The notes below the pieces were generated by a model, which was not told the origin of the DNA, ran no database searches, and saw only the letters and a list, made by a program, of their open reading frames with translations. A stretch of 14,173 nt of DNA from assembly GCA_934167135.1 (NCBI GenBank), contig CAKPKI010000039.1:1-14173 (forward strand), in the 5' to 3' direction. The translations under genes and the position numbers were made by a program. The DNA is from an uncultured Clostridia bacterium (lineage in GTDB: Bacteria; Bacillota; Clostridia; TANB77; CAG-508). Shown one piece after another: positions 1-7,250 of this stretch (position 1 is its first letter; each line of letters begins with the position of its first letter).

Positions 1-542
1 ATACATATTCACAAGATATAGAGGTTATTACAGATAATTACATAAACATACATAATTATAATCATAACGAAACTATTACAGAACTGATAAAAAAAATAAA
101 TAACAAGGATTCAAAATTAGAACTTCATAATGTTTATACAAGTACAAAATTAACAAGTATGTGTTTTGCAATATTAGATCAAGTTATAAGACACGAGAAT
201 TTGCAAATTAAAACTTGTTTAAATTGTGGAAGATATTTTATACCAAATTATAGACAAAATGAAATATATTGTTATTTGTCAAATGTAGATCAAAGTCCAT
301 CTTGCAAAGAAAAAGGAGCAAATGAACAATATAAAAAGAATTTAGAGAATAATCAAACACAAGCTCTTTATAGAAGAATCTACAGACAAAAGTTTATGAT
401 AGCACAGAGAAATAAAGAAAGCAAAACAATTCAAAAAGATTTTGAACAATGGAAAAAAGAAGCTAAAGATAAAATTACAAAAATGAAAAAAAATAAACTT
501 ACAGAAGATGAAGTTTATAAATGGTTAGTAGAAAATAAATAA
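1..542 (+). CDS. DUF6076-like zinc-ribbon protein, 5' partial
   Basis: The reading frame is open from the left edge (first full codon at base 3) to the TAA at 540-542, so the N-terminus lies outside the window and the ATG at 159 is internal. About 179 residues are visible. The C-terminal part has a Cys pattern with codons at 216, 225, 270 and 303 (CLNCGRYF, then YC, then SCKEKGA), followed by a basic helical tail rich in Tyr, Arg and Lys (ALYRRIYRQKFMIAQRN). From memory this arrangement matches the DUF6076 family of clostridial accessory regions, thought to bind zinc through the four Cys. No enzymatic residues are evident and the role is unknown. A second protein of similar Cys layout, but broken, lies at 6621-7250. 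Confidence is good that this is a real gene and moderate for the family name. Confidence 0.72.
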   Translation, partial: TYSQDIEVITDNYINIHNYNHNETITELIKKINNKDSKLELHNVYTSTKLTSMCFAILDQVIRHENLQIKTCLNCGRYFIPNYRQNEIYCYLSNVDQSPSCKEKGANEQYKKNLENNQTQALYRRIYRQKFMIAQRNKESKTIQKDFEQWKKEAKDKITKMKKNKLTEDEVYKWLVENK

Positions 543-569
543 TAGATAGTATTATAATGAATATGTTTG

Positions 570-578
570 TGTTATAAT
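570..578 (+). promoter_or_regulatory. Extended -10 promoter for the Fic gene
   Basis: TGTTATAAT is a perfect extended -10 (TG-N-TATAAT). Transcription would start near 585, leaving a leader of roughly 18 bases with the GGAGG ribosome site at 592-596. A second TATAAT sits at 553-558. No good -35 hexamer is visible for either, as expected for an extended -10. Confidence 0.5.
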
Positions 579-602
579 ACATATAGGAATTGGAGGTTTC
601 AA

Positions 603-1595
603 ATGGAAATAAATTACCCACCATATACAATAACAGATAAAATGTTAAATTTAGCAACAAGCATAATGGAAAAAATAGGAGAAGCAAATTATTTTGAAAG
701 TTTAAATAGATTTCCAGAATTAAGAAGGAAAACAAGAATACAGTCAATACATTCATCTTTAGCTATTGAAAATAATCAATTATCATTGTTTCAAGTTGAA
801 GCTGTAATAAATGGAAAAGCGGTTATAGGAGAACAAAAAGATATTCAAGAGGTAAAAAATGCATATAAAGCTTATGAAGAAATTGACAATGTGAATCCGT
901 ATTCTGTAGAGGATTTAAAAAAGATACAAGGAATACTAACTTTTGCTATTGAAGATGATAGCGGAAAATTTAGAAATCATGGAGAAGCTGTTTATGATGG
1001 GGAGATTCAAATATTTATGGCTCCACCTCATAGAATGGTTCCTGCATTAATGGATAACTTATTTAATTGGATGAACGAAGTAAAAGAAAAAGTTAATCCT
1101 TTAATTTTATCTTCTATATTTCATTATGAATTTGTATTTATACACCCTTTTTCAGATGGAAATGGAAGAACAGCAAGATTATGGCAAACAGCAATACTTG
1201 CACATTGGAAAGACTTGTTTAAATATATTCCAATAGAAAGTATAATAAGAAAACATCAAGAAGAATATTATACAGCAATTCAAAATTGTAATAATAAAGG
1301 AAATTCAAATGAGTTTATTGAATTTATGCTTAAAGTTATAAATGAAGCTGTAGATGGAATGATTGTAACATCTAGTCAAGAAACTACACAAGAAACTACA
1401 CAAAAGACTACACAAGAAAAAATAATAAATTTAATTAAGAAAAATCCAGCTATTACACAAGTAGAAATGGCTAAAATACTTGATTTAACAAGAGATGGTA
1501 TATCATATAATATTAAAATCCTAAAAGAAAAAGGCATAATTGAAAGAGTTGGCTCTACCAAAAATGGATTTTGGAAAATAAATATAGCAGAATAA
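603..1595 (+). CDS. Fic family protein with C-terminal winged helix
   Basis: The protein has 330 residues. I chose ATG 603 because GGAGG (592-596) lies six bases upstream; the frame extends to 567 without a ribosome site. Fic enzymes transfer AMP (or another nucleotide part) from NTPs onto hydroxyl side chains of target proteins. The catalytic loop HPFSDGNGR is at residues 181-189 and is complete, including His181 and the two Gly/Asn-Gly turns. An N-terminal inhibitory motif of the form S/T-x3-E-N is at residues 52-57 (SLAIEN), so this is a class II, self-inhibited Fic with Glu56 expected to block ATP binding. A low-complexity linker of TTQE/TTQK units (about 260-272) precedes a winged helix-turn-helix (residues about 275-330), suggesting DNA binding and possible autoregulation. 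The next gene begins 34 bases downstream and may be cotranscribed. Target unknown. Confidence 0.93.
   Translation: MEINYPPYTITDKMLNLATSIMEKIGEANYFESLNRFPELRRKTRIQSIHSSLAIENNQLSLFQVEAVINGKAVIGEQKDIQEVKNAYKAYEEIDNVNPYSVEDLKKIQGILTFAIEDDSGKFRNHGEAVYDGEIQIFMAPPHRMVPALMDNLFNWMNEVKEKVNPLILSSIFHYEFVFIHPFSDGNGRTARLWQTAILAHWKDLFKYIPIESIIRKHQEEYYTAIQNCNNKGNSNEFIEFMLKVINEAVDGMIVTSSQETTQETTQKTTQEKIINLIKKNPAITQVEMAKILDLTRDGISYNIKILKEKGIIERVGSTKNGFWKINIAE
1377..1418 (+). repeat. 12-bp in-frame tandem repeat in the Fic linker
   Basis: Three units of CAAGAAACTACA (third copy CAAAAGACTACA) plus the first bases of a fourth encode the TTQE/TTQK linker between the Fic domain and the winged helix. Each unit is four codons, so gain or loss would change linker length without shifting the frame. 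Confidence 0.8.
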
Positions 1596-1629
1596 TGGTA
1601 GAAAGAAATATATTACAGAGGTGATTAAA

Positions 1630-2160
1630 TTGAATTTAATAGGAATAACTGGAGATTCTGGAGTAGGAAAATCAACATTAGCATTAAGATTAAGTGAAAA
1701 ACTAAAGTGCCCATTTTTAGATATAGATAAAGTAATATTAAATAGTAAATATATTGATACAGAAAGTAAAATGCCTCATACTTTTAAATTGCAATCAGAA
1801 TATTTTAATTTATTGATTGATAATTTAGAAAATACAGAAAGTCCGATAAGTAATTTAATAAATAACTTAGTAGAACAAGAAATAAACAAAATATCTAAAG
1901 AAAATAAAATCATTATAGTCGAATGGATGCTTTTACCATATCTAAAAATTTGGAAAGATTGCAATACAAAAATATTAATAAATGCGAACGATATATTAAG
2001 AAGAAATATTGCAATAAAGAACAATCTCATAACAGAGAAACAATTTGATGATTGCGTTTCGGTAGCAAGAATAAATTATAAAAAATTCGAGTATGATTAT
2101 GTATTTGAAAATAACTATAATGAAGAATCATTAAAGAACATATTAGATAGATTTAAATAA
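1630..2160 (+). CDS. P-loop kinase-like NTPase
   Basis: The likely start is TTG 1630, six bases after AGAGGTG (1617-1623), giving 176 residues; GTG 1621 in the same frame overlaps that ribosome site and is less likely. Walker A is G-DSGV-GKST with the Lys at residue 14. It is followed by LDID around residues 32-37, typical of small kinases where the Asp contacts the acceptor. The C-terminal half, with a hydrophobic strand (IIIVEWMLL, then ILINA), basic residues (RRNIAIKN) and an ending like YDYVFENNYNEESL, resembles dephospho-CoA kinase, whose members end in a similar Asn-containing strand. A housekeeping CoaE is usually longer and differently placed, so I call it a CoaE/nucleoside-kinase-like NTPase with unknown substrate. 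It follows the Fic gene in the same direction and is probably in its operon. Confidence 0.75.
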   Translation: MNLIGITGDSGVGKSTLALRLSEKLKCPFLDIDKVILNSKYIDTESKMPHTFKLQSEYFNLLIDNLENTESPISNLINNLVEQEINKISKENKIIIVEWMLLPYLKIWKDCNTKILINANDILRRNIAIKNNLITEKQFDDCVSVARINYKKFEYDYVFENNYNEESLKNILDRFK

Positions 2161-2171
2161 ATGTATAAACA

Positions 2172-2210
2172 AAAAGAGAATGGTAAAGATTTATTTTATC
2201 ATTCTCTTTT
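2172..2210. terminator. Bidirectional rho-independent terminator
   Basis: AAAAGAGAATG (2172-2182) pairs with CATTCTCTTTT (2200-2210). Pairing continues inward through a G-U and four A-T pairs (2183-2187 with 2195-2199), leaving a seven-base loop. T-tracts flank both sides, so it can end the Fic/kinase operon on plus and the XRE gene on minus, whose stop codon it touches. Confidence 0.85.
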
Positions 2211-2445
2211 AATCGTCATCTAAATCTTCAAATAATTTACTATCATAAAAATCTTTTATAGAAATTCCAAAGCTAATACATATATAGTAAATTGTATCAG
2301 AAGAAGGAGCTTTCTTTATAACTTTAAAAATACTTCTTATAGTTGAGGGATTAATTCCAGAAGCTATTGCTAATTGATTTATATTCATATTATTTATTTT
2401 ACATAGTTCATCAATTCTTTTTCTTGTTGCTTCTAACAAAGTCAT
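2209..2445 (-). CDS. Small XRE-family (Cro/CI-type) regulator
   Basis: A 78-residue protein that is essentially one helix-turn-helix domain. Residues about 22-45 (INQLAIASGINPSTIRSIFK) are a standard Cro/CI HTH, and the tail TIYYICISFGISIKDFYDS is the helix 4-5 region of this family. The start is supported by AGGAGGG just upstream on the minus strand, and a TATACT -10 lies farther upstream. No sensor domain is present, so it probably acts as a simple dimeric repressor. It is divergent from the operon starting at 2600, and a palindrome in the shared intergenic region (2507-2528) is its most likely operator. The acidic tail LFEDLDDD is unusual but short. Confidence 0.9.
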   Translation of the reverse strand: MTLLEATRKRIDELCKINNMNINQLAIASGINPSTIRSIFKVIKKAPSSDTIYYICISFGISIKDFYDSKLFEDLDDD

Positions 2446-2506
2446 AATAATCCCTCCTATTATTACGAAAATTTATAAAATCAGTATAGCAAATAAAAAA
2501 ACAAAA

Positions 2507-2528
2507 TATGCGTGAAATTTAACGCATA
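2507..2528. promoter_or_regulatory. Palindromic operator candidate between divergent genes
   Basis: TATGCGT and ACGCATA are perfect inverted arms separated by eight bases (GAAATTTA). The site overlaps where the -35 of the XRE gene's own promoter should be and ends five bases before the -35 of the divergent operon. This is where a small XRE repressor would control both directions. The protein-DNA link is inference. Confidence 0.6.
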
Positions 2529-2532
2529 AACA

Positions 2533-2561
2533 TTGAAATTTTTGAGCAGTAATGGTATAAA
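2533..2561 (+). promoter_or_regulatory. Sigma-A type promoter of the 2600-5728 operon
   Basis: TTGAAA (2533-2538) and TATAAA (2556-2561) are separated by exactly 17 bases. The start point would be near 2568, leaving a leader of about 30 bases before the ATG at 2600. Confidence 0.72.
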
Positions 2562-2599
2562 AAATATAGAATAATAAACTTATGAAAAGAGGATTTTTT

Positions 2600-3526
2600 A
2601 TGAACAATAAAGTAGTAAATAAACAAATACCGTTAGAAACAATAGTAAAAGTTGCTAATCATTTAGAAGATTACAAAGAAAATTACGATAGAAAATTTGA
2701 ATTAGAACAAAATAAAAATAAGAATATTCCTTATGGAGAAAAACAATGGGAATATGAAAATGGAAATACAACCATAAATTACACAATAGAATTTAAAAAT
2801 GGAAAAAATATAAAAGAAAGTGATTATAACTGGTTTGTTGGTAACTTAAATCAGCCAAGTACAATAAAAAGCATATCTATAGATTTATATGTTAGTTTTT
2901 ATACCAAAAGTCAAAATAATACTATTAATGATATATATAATAAAATTAATGTTTCATTATATTTTAGAGAATTTGATGTTACTATAGATGTAGATACTAC
3001 CAACCAAGAAAATGAAGCACATAATTTATATTCAGAAGTCATGAATATTTTAGAAGATAATGAAGACAGATATAATAAAACTATGAAACATAGAAAAATA
3101 GGAACACAATGTTTTACAATATCTGTAGGAATCATTTTATCTTACATTTTATATGTCATAATAAAATTAAATATGAGTAAGCTATCTCCTTTTATTACCG
3201 AATACCTAAATAACAAAAATATTTTAGTATTTGGACAGTGGTTTATCGCAATTTTATTAGGAAATGTATTCTCATATTGGTATATTTTATCAGTATATAG
3301 ACCTTTGTTACCAGATACAAAATATGCAGGATACAATTATTCTACAGGCAGAGGAAATTATACAGATGATGTTGATGATTATATAGAACATTCAGAAGTA
3401 CATTTTGGAAAATACTGGAATGCTGAAAAGAGAAGAAACAAGATTGAAAAAATATATAAAGTTACTAGAATAATTATACTCGTACAATTAGTTATTAGTG
3501 CTATTTTATTCCTTATATTAAAATAA
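2600..3526 (+). CDS. Three-TM membrane protein with cytoplasmic N-terminal domain
   Basis: ATG 2600 is preferred over ATG 2582 because AGAGG (2588-2592) sits seven bases before it, giving 308 residues. I do not recognise the family. Residues 1-170 are hydrophilic with alternating beta-type segments (TTINYTIEF, ISIDLYVSFYT, INVSLYFREFDVTIDVD). Three hydrophobic segments follow at about 171-192, 208-232 and 288-307. The loop between the second and third is polar and Tyr/Asp-rich (YAGYNYSTGRGNYTDDVDDY). A Lys/Arg cluster (KHRK near 164) just before the first segment suggests a cytoplasmic N-terminal domain. It is the first gene after the promoter, facing the XRE gene, and is followed by the metallopeptidase. 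A role in membrane sensing, or as a target of the peptidase, is conceivable but not shown. Confidence 0.8.
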   Translation: MNNKVVNKQIPLETIVKVANHLEDYKENYDRKFELEQNKNKNIPYGEKQWEYENGNTTINYTIEFKNGKNIKESDYNWFVGNLNQPSTIKSISIDLYVSFYTKSQNNTINDIYNKINVSLYFREFDVTIDVDTTNQENEAHNLYSEVMNILEDNEDRYNKTMKHRKIGTQCFTISVGIILSYILYVIIKLNMSKLSPFITEYLNNKNILVFGQWFIAILLGNVFSYWYILSVYRPLLPDTKYAGYNYSTGRGNYTDDVDDYIEHSEVHFGKYWNAEKRRNKIEKIYKVTRIIILVQLVISAILFLILK

Positions 3527-3546
3527 CACTATGGAAAGAGGAAAAA

Positions 3547-3660
3547 ATGGGAAAATTTACAGTTGGAAATGGGCAATATGTTATTTATGCTAAAGACTCA
3601 GAAAAAGCTAGACAGGTTATAAGTCAAGAATTGTAAAGAGTCGATAAAATAAGAGAAAAA
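3547..3660 (+). pseudogene. Severed N-terminus of the metallopeptidase gene
   Basis: ATG 3547 has a good ribosome site (AGAGG, 3537-3541) and starts a 29-residue peptide (MGKFTVGNGQYVIYAKDSEK...) that ends at TAA 3634-3636. The same frame is then open through 3637-3660 into the ATG at 3661 and the rest of the metallopeptidase. The most economical reading is one gene with a nonsense change, possibly CAA to TAA, after codon 29. Alternatively the peptide is a short upstream ORF. Reinitiation at 3661 would have to rely on a weak AAGAGA. Confidence 0.6.
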
Positions 3661-5037
3661 ATGGCTAACTTATTAAGTAAAGATGGGATAGCAATGCAAA
3701 ATTTTATGGAAAATACATCAGAAGAAAATTTAAATATATATTTTAATGATGAAACATCTTTGATATATGATGATCCAGAAAATGCAACAACAAAAGGTGA
3801 AGTAAGACAAAGAAATATTGAAAATAATAAATTTACTTATGATTTAGCTTATAGATATCCAGATATACAAGGACATAATGCTGATTTTAGGTTAGCTCAT
3901 GAAATGGGACACTTAATGCTAAATCCTTCAAATGCTAGTCATCAAAAATATGATGAAAAATCAAACTCAAGACAAGTTGCTGGACTAATAAGACGAAATG
4001 AAGAAACAGGCAAATTTTATGGAGAACAAATACAAGAAAATGCAATAAATTTACTTGCTCAATTAGCAATAAGAGAAAATGTAAAAGCTGATGACATTAT
4101 AATAGGTAAAGTAGATTTGTCAGAATTTAATTCATATAAAAAGTGTGATGATTTAGTCAAATTACTTGCAGTTTCAATGAGAAACGATTTTGATAAAGAA
4201 ATATCATTTGAACAGTTAGCAGAACAAAAAATTGATGCTATTATAACAAGAGAAGATGGAAGTCAAGTACCTGCTAATACATTTTTTTATGGAATACTTA
4301 ATGATTCTAGTATTATTGAAAATGAATTTGATAAATATCTTGGAGACGGAGCTTGGAGAGATTTTAATCAAGCATTTGAACAATTATATGACCCAAATAT
4401 AAGCAAAGAAAAATTTGATTTAGTATTTAAAAGTGCACAAGGGCTAATACAAGAATTTGCAAATGTTAGATATTTAGATAAACACAAAGAAGCTGTTACT
4501 AGAAATGGTGGATTTAATAATATTCCTAATCTTACTAAAAAATTAGAAATGATTGAAAAAATGACAGGCAGACAATTCGGAAAAAATGAAGATACTATAC
4601 CACAACAAGAAGATGTAAGAATGCCAGAGGGTTATTCTATAAATGAATTTGGAGAAATTATAAGACCTGCAAGAGAAGAAAAACAAGAGCAAGTTCAAGA
4701 AAGTATTGATGTGCAACCAAATGAAAGCAAATTGACATTAAAACAAAAAGTAGCACAATTTTTACAAAAAAATAATTTATTTATGAATTTATCATTTGTT
4801 GACAAATTTGTTCATAAACAATTAGATATATTACCTGCAACTACAGAAATAGCAAGGCAAACAAATGCAGTATCATCAAGTAAAACAAGGGAAAACTTTA
4901 TAAAGCAATTAACCAATTTTGGTGCATATAGGAATCTTCCACCAATTCAAAGAATGTCTGATCCAGAAAAAATAGCACAAATGAGAAGAAAAATGGAACA
5001 AAAAGAGCAAAATAATGATAATAGCGAAAGAGGTTAG
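3661..5037 (+). CDS. HExxH zinc metallopeptidase, probably N-terminally shortened
   Basis: A 458-residue protein from ATG 3661. The zinc motif HEMGH is at residues 80-84 (His codon at 3898), within RLAHEMGHLM. A likely third ligand is Glu126 in EQIQENAINLLAQ, 42 residues later, as in ImmA/IrrE-like gluzincins, so the active site looks complete. The upstream stretch (ENLNIYFNDETSLIYDD) resembles the beta-hairpin before HExxH in this group. Unlike ImmA, which is short, the protein continues with a long helical region, a motif PEGYSINEFGEIIRP (about 321-335) and a basic, Gln-rich tail. The true start is probably 3547, now cut by a TAA. It sits downstream of a membrane protein and near an XRE repressor, suggesting a regulatory protease. 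The substrate is unknown. Confidence 0.75.
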   Translation: MANLLSKDGIAMQNFMENTSEENLNIYFNDETSLIYDDPENATTKGEVRQRNIENNKFTYDLAYRYPDIQGHNADFRLAHEMGHLMLNPSNASHQKYDEKSNSRQVAGLIRRNEETGKFYGEQIQENAINLLAQLAIRENVKADDIIIGKVDLSEFNSYKKCDDLVKLLAVSMRNDFDKEISFEQLAEQKIDAIITREDGSQVPANTFFYGILNDSSIIENEFDKYLGDGAWRDFNQAFEQLYDPNISKEKFDLVFKSAQGLIQEFANVRYLDKHKEAVTRNGGFNNIPNLTKKLEMIEKMTGRQFGKNEDTIPQQEDVRMPEGYSINEFGEIIRPAREEKQEQVQESIDVQPNESKLTLKQKVAQFLQKNNLFMNLSFVDKFVHKQLDILPATTEIARQTNAVSSSKTRENFIKQLTNFGAYRNLPPIQRMSDPEKIAQMRRKMEQKEQNNDNSERG

Positions 5038-5039
5038 AG

Positions 5040-5279
5040 ATGGAAGAAAATATTGAAAAGTATATAAATAATATTAAAGATATCAAATTATCAGATGCTG
5101 ATAATGAATTTATAAAGTATCTAACTTTATTTAAAGAAAGATTTGGAAGAAATGCTTATATTTCAGAACCAAATGGAACTAAGGAACAAACAATAGAAGC
5201 AATCAAAATTTGTTTAGAAAAAAACGAAGATATATTAGATAAGTTATTATATTCAGACTCAGACAAATTTATTTATTAA
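5040..5279 (+). CDS. Small acidic hypothetical protein
   Basis: A 79-residue protein starting at ATG 5040, two bases after the stop of the metallopeptidase gene and six bases after AGAGG (5029-5033), so translation is likely coupled. It is rich in Glu, Asp, Lys and Ile, predicted mainly helical, with no Cys pairs, signal peptide or membrane segment. I do not recognise the family. The tight spacing suggests it works with, or is made in proportion to, the metallopeptidase, for example as an inhibitor or adaptor, which is inference. Confidence 0.7.
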   Translation: MEENIEKYINNIKDIKLSDADNEFIKYLTLFKERFGRNAYISEPNGTKEQTIEAIKICLEKNEDILDKLLYSDSDKFIY

Positions 5280-5326
5280 GTTATTAAAATTTTAATTATA
5301 TAAAAAGAAAAGAGGTATTTAAGTGT

Positions 5327-5728
5327 ATGAATGTTAATGGTAAAAATATTTCTACTAAAGCAGAATTATTACAAACAATAAATGAAGGAGTTAATATATT
5401 AGATTATATTAAAGATGAAAAAGATATTGATTTTGTAACTAATGCAATTATAATTGAAGGAACTGATGATGACTCATATTACGAAGAAACAGCCGAAATA
5501 TTATTTAAATCTATACTATATTATGTATTATTTACAGAGAATGAAACTAAAACTTTAAACAGATGTAAAGAAATTGCAAAATATGGTATAAATGGAATTA
5601 ATAAAATAAGAGATATGGTTTCAAAAGAAGAAAGAGCAAATTTACTATTTAAACCAGTAGAACTTGCGTCAGCTACAACACAAAAAACAGTATTTGAAAA
5701 ATTGGATGAGAGATTATCTAAAATATAA
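5327..5728 (+). CDS. Hypothetical helical protein
   Basis: A 133-residue protein from ATG 5327, with AGAGG (5311-5315) eleven bases upstream, a rather long spacing. Soluble and probably all-helical (ELLQTINEGVNILDYI, AEILFKSILYYVLF, LNRCKEIAKYGINGINKIRDMV). The central part with an NEGVNILDYIKDEKDIDFVTNAI core and the C-terminal ERANLLFKPVELASATTQKTVFEKL give no family I can name. It is the last gene of the 2600-5728 operon, followed directly by a terminator. Its function is unknown. Confidence 0.72.
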   Translation: MNVNGKNISTKAELLQTINEGVNILDYIKDEKDIDFVTNAIIIEGTDDDSYYEETAEILFKSILYYVLFTENETKTLNRCKEIAKYGINGINKIRDMVSKEERANLLFKPVELASATTQKTVFEKLDERLSKI

Positions 5729-5734
5729 TAGATT

Positions 5735-5757
5735 GAGAGGAGTTAAAAGCTCCTCTT
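5735..5757. terminator. Hairpin terminator between convergent genes
   Basis: AGAGGAG (5736-5742) pairs with CTCCTCT (5750-5756) around a seven-base loop, with a further G-T pair outside. It closes the plus-strand operon and, read from the minus strand, follows the gene ending at 5764. The T-run after it is short (TTT). Confidence 0.75.
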
Positions 5758-5763
5758 TCACAA

Positions 5764-6447
5764 TTATCTTTCCAAATCCCATTCTTTTTCTCTTTCTTCA
5801 TGTTCTAATTGTTTTACAGGGTCAATAAAAGTATGAGTTTCTTCTTGAAAGTGTTTAATCAATTCTTTTGACTCTCCAATCCCAAATTTATGGCAAATCC
5901 AAACTATAAATTTATCTACCGTTTCATAAAACTTATTAATAATTTTTTGTAAACGATTATTTTCTTTTTCTAATTTATGATATTTGCCTTTATATTCATA
6001 TTCTAAATTGTAAGATTTTTTCTCAAATTCTTCCTCTAATTCTTTTTTCCTGTTATTAAAGTCAAAATCAAGATTATTGCTTTTTATTTTGTATTTATGT
6101 TCCAAATTTTTAACAGTATTGTGTAATTCTTCATTATCAGCAAGTATTTTTTCTCTTTCTTTTTGATATTTTACAGCCTCATCAACAACTTTGGATTGTT
6201 TTGATAGTTCTTTATACAATGATAAATTATCCTTATATAATTCTTTAATTAAATCCTCTTTAGGTTTTACGATTTCTTTTAGTATCTTCTCATCTCTTTT
6301 TATTGAAAATTTACTAATTTCATTTATATCTGGAACTTCTGGTATTTCTAGTTTAATTTCTTTTAAAACTTTCTTAGTATTTTCATAATTTGTAATTTTC
6401 TTATATTCTTCAACTGTATAATGCTTTCTATCAGTATCTTTAGCCAA
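5764..6447 (-). CDS. Coiled-coil protein resembling a MobV/Pre relaxase C-terminus
   Basis: The 227-residue protein starts at TTG (6447-6445), with AAAGGAG nine bases upstream on the minus strand and an in-frame stop a dozen codons above. Residues about 50-180 are charged heptad-like coiled coil (KEREKILADNEELHNTVKNLE). The end IINKFYETVDKFIVWICHKFGIG, then DPVKQLEHEEREKEWDLER, resembles what I recall of C-terminal tails of plasmid mobilisation/recombination (Mob_Pre) proteins in clostridia. The catalytic N-terminal half with its HUH histidines is absent, so it cannot nick DNA. It is either a relaxase remnant that gained a start, or an independent accessory protein. The family link is from memory and not strong. 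Confidence 0.6.
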   Translation of the reverse strand: MAKDTDRKHYTVEEYKKITNYENTKKVLKEIKLEIPEVPDINEISKFSIKRDEKILKEIVKPKEDLIKELYKDNLSLYKELSKQSKVVDEAVKYQKEREKILADNEELHNTVKNLEHKYKIKSNNLDFDFNNRKKELEEEFEKKSYNLEYEYKGKYHKLEKENNRLQKIINKFYETVDKFIVWICHKFGIGESKELIKHFQEETHTFIDPVKQLEHEEREKEWDLER

Positions 6448-6510
6448 TGATTGAATCTCCTTTACTAATATTTTTTACTTGCATTATTTTTGTCATAAAA
6501 ATCCTATATA

Positions 6511-6575
6511 TCTACCATTATTGGTAAATATATGTTGACAAATCCAACATAATGGAATAATCTATTAGTAGATAT
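6511..6575. repeat. Cluster of three short inverted repeats
   Basis: Three small hairpins follow each other: TACCA-TTAT-TGGTA (6513-6526), TATGTTG-N7-CAACATA (6531-6551) and ATCTA-N4-TAGAT (6560-6573). They lie just upstream of the relaxase-like gene on minus, where mobilisable plasmids carry oriT. The stems could be nick-region or replication structures; no known oriT consensus is evident. Confidence 0.45.
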
Positions 6576-6620
6576 AAAGTATTAATTTACCTAACATAAA
6601 ATAAATATAGGCTTTTAGGT

Positions 6621-7250
6621 TTGATACATAATTTACCAGTAAATAGATATTATACATTAGATAAAAAGGTATTATTAAAAGAGTTTAATAATGTATCAGG
6701 TAAAGAATACTATGATGGTTTTAATACAATGGATATAATTAATTATTTTAAAATCTTCTTTCCAACTGCAAGTAAAGAAGAAATAAAAGAGATAATAGAA
6801 AAAAGTAATAAGCTTATTTGTCAGAGAAGTATGGAAAAATTCATTACACCAGAATTAAACAAATTATATTATAAAAATGAAAAATACTATGAACAAGCAG
6901 ACCAGATAGTAAGCTATGCACAAACCTTATATAACATACTAAAAGAACTTAAAAAAGATGATAATGAATACATAAACCATTCCTTAATTGAAAAACTAGA
7001 ATCAAACCATATTAGAACTAATTAAAAATATGATGGTGTTGAAATACATATAAGAAGCTTAAAAGAATACATAGATGAAAATTTTAAACTATATGCTATA
7101 TTAGAAAAGAAATATTTAAAACTTTGTAAACATTGTGGTAAAGCATTTACAGCTCCAAATCCTAAAACAGAATATGATACATTTAGTTGTAAAAACCAAG
7201 AAAATGTTTATAAGAGCAGAGCAAAAAAAGAAAAAATAAAAATATGTTAG
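6621..7250 (+). pseudogene. Broken Cys-rich zinc-ribbon protein gene
   Basis: The frame runs from TTG 6621 (no good ribosome site; in-frame stop at 6597) to TAA 7023-7025, then continues open in the same frame to TAG 7248-7250 with no start codon after the TAA. Together it encodes about 209 residues. The second part holds LCKHCGKAF (Cys codons 7125 and 7134), a further Cys at 7188 in TFSCKNQENVYKSRAKKEK, and a terminal Cys. This layout, a CxxCG followed by Tyr-Asp, Cys-Lys and a basic helix, resembles the DUF6076-like gene at 1-542. The first part is helical and unrecognised. The nonsense codon and poor start suggest a decayed, probably 5'-truncated gene. Confidence 0.68.

Noticed and set aside
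499..756. Minus-strand ORF across the Fic start
   Set aside because: It overlaps the promoter and 5' end of a well-supported gene and is a hydrophobic shadow typical of AT-rich reverse frames.
1376..1418. CRISPR-like array in the 12-bp repeats
   Set aside because: The units are directly adjacent with no spacers, and they encode an in-frame linker.
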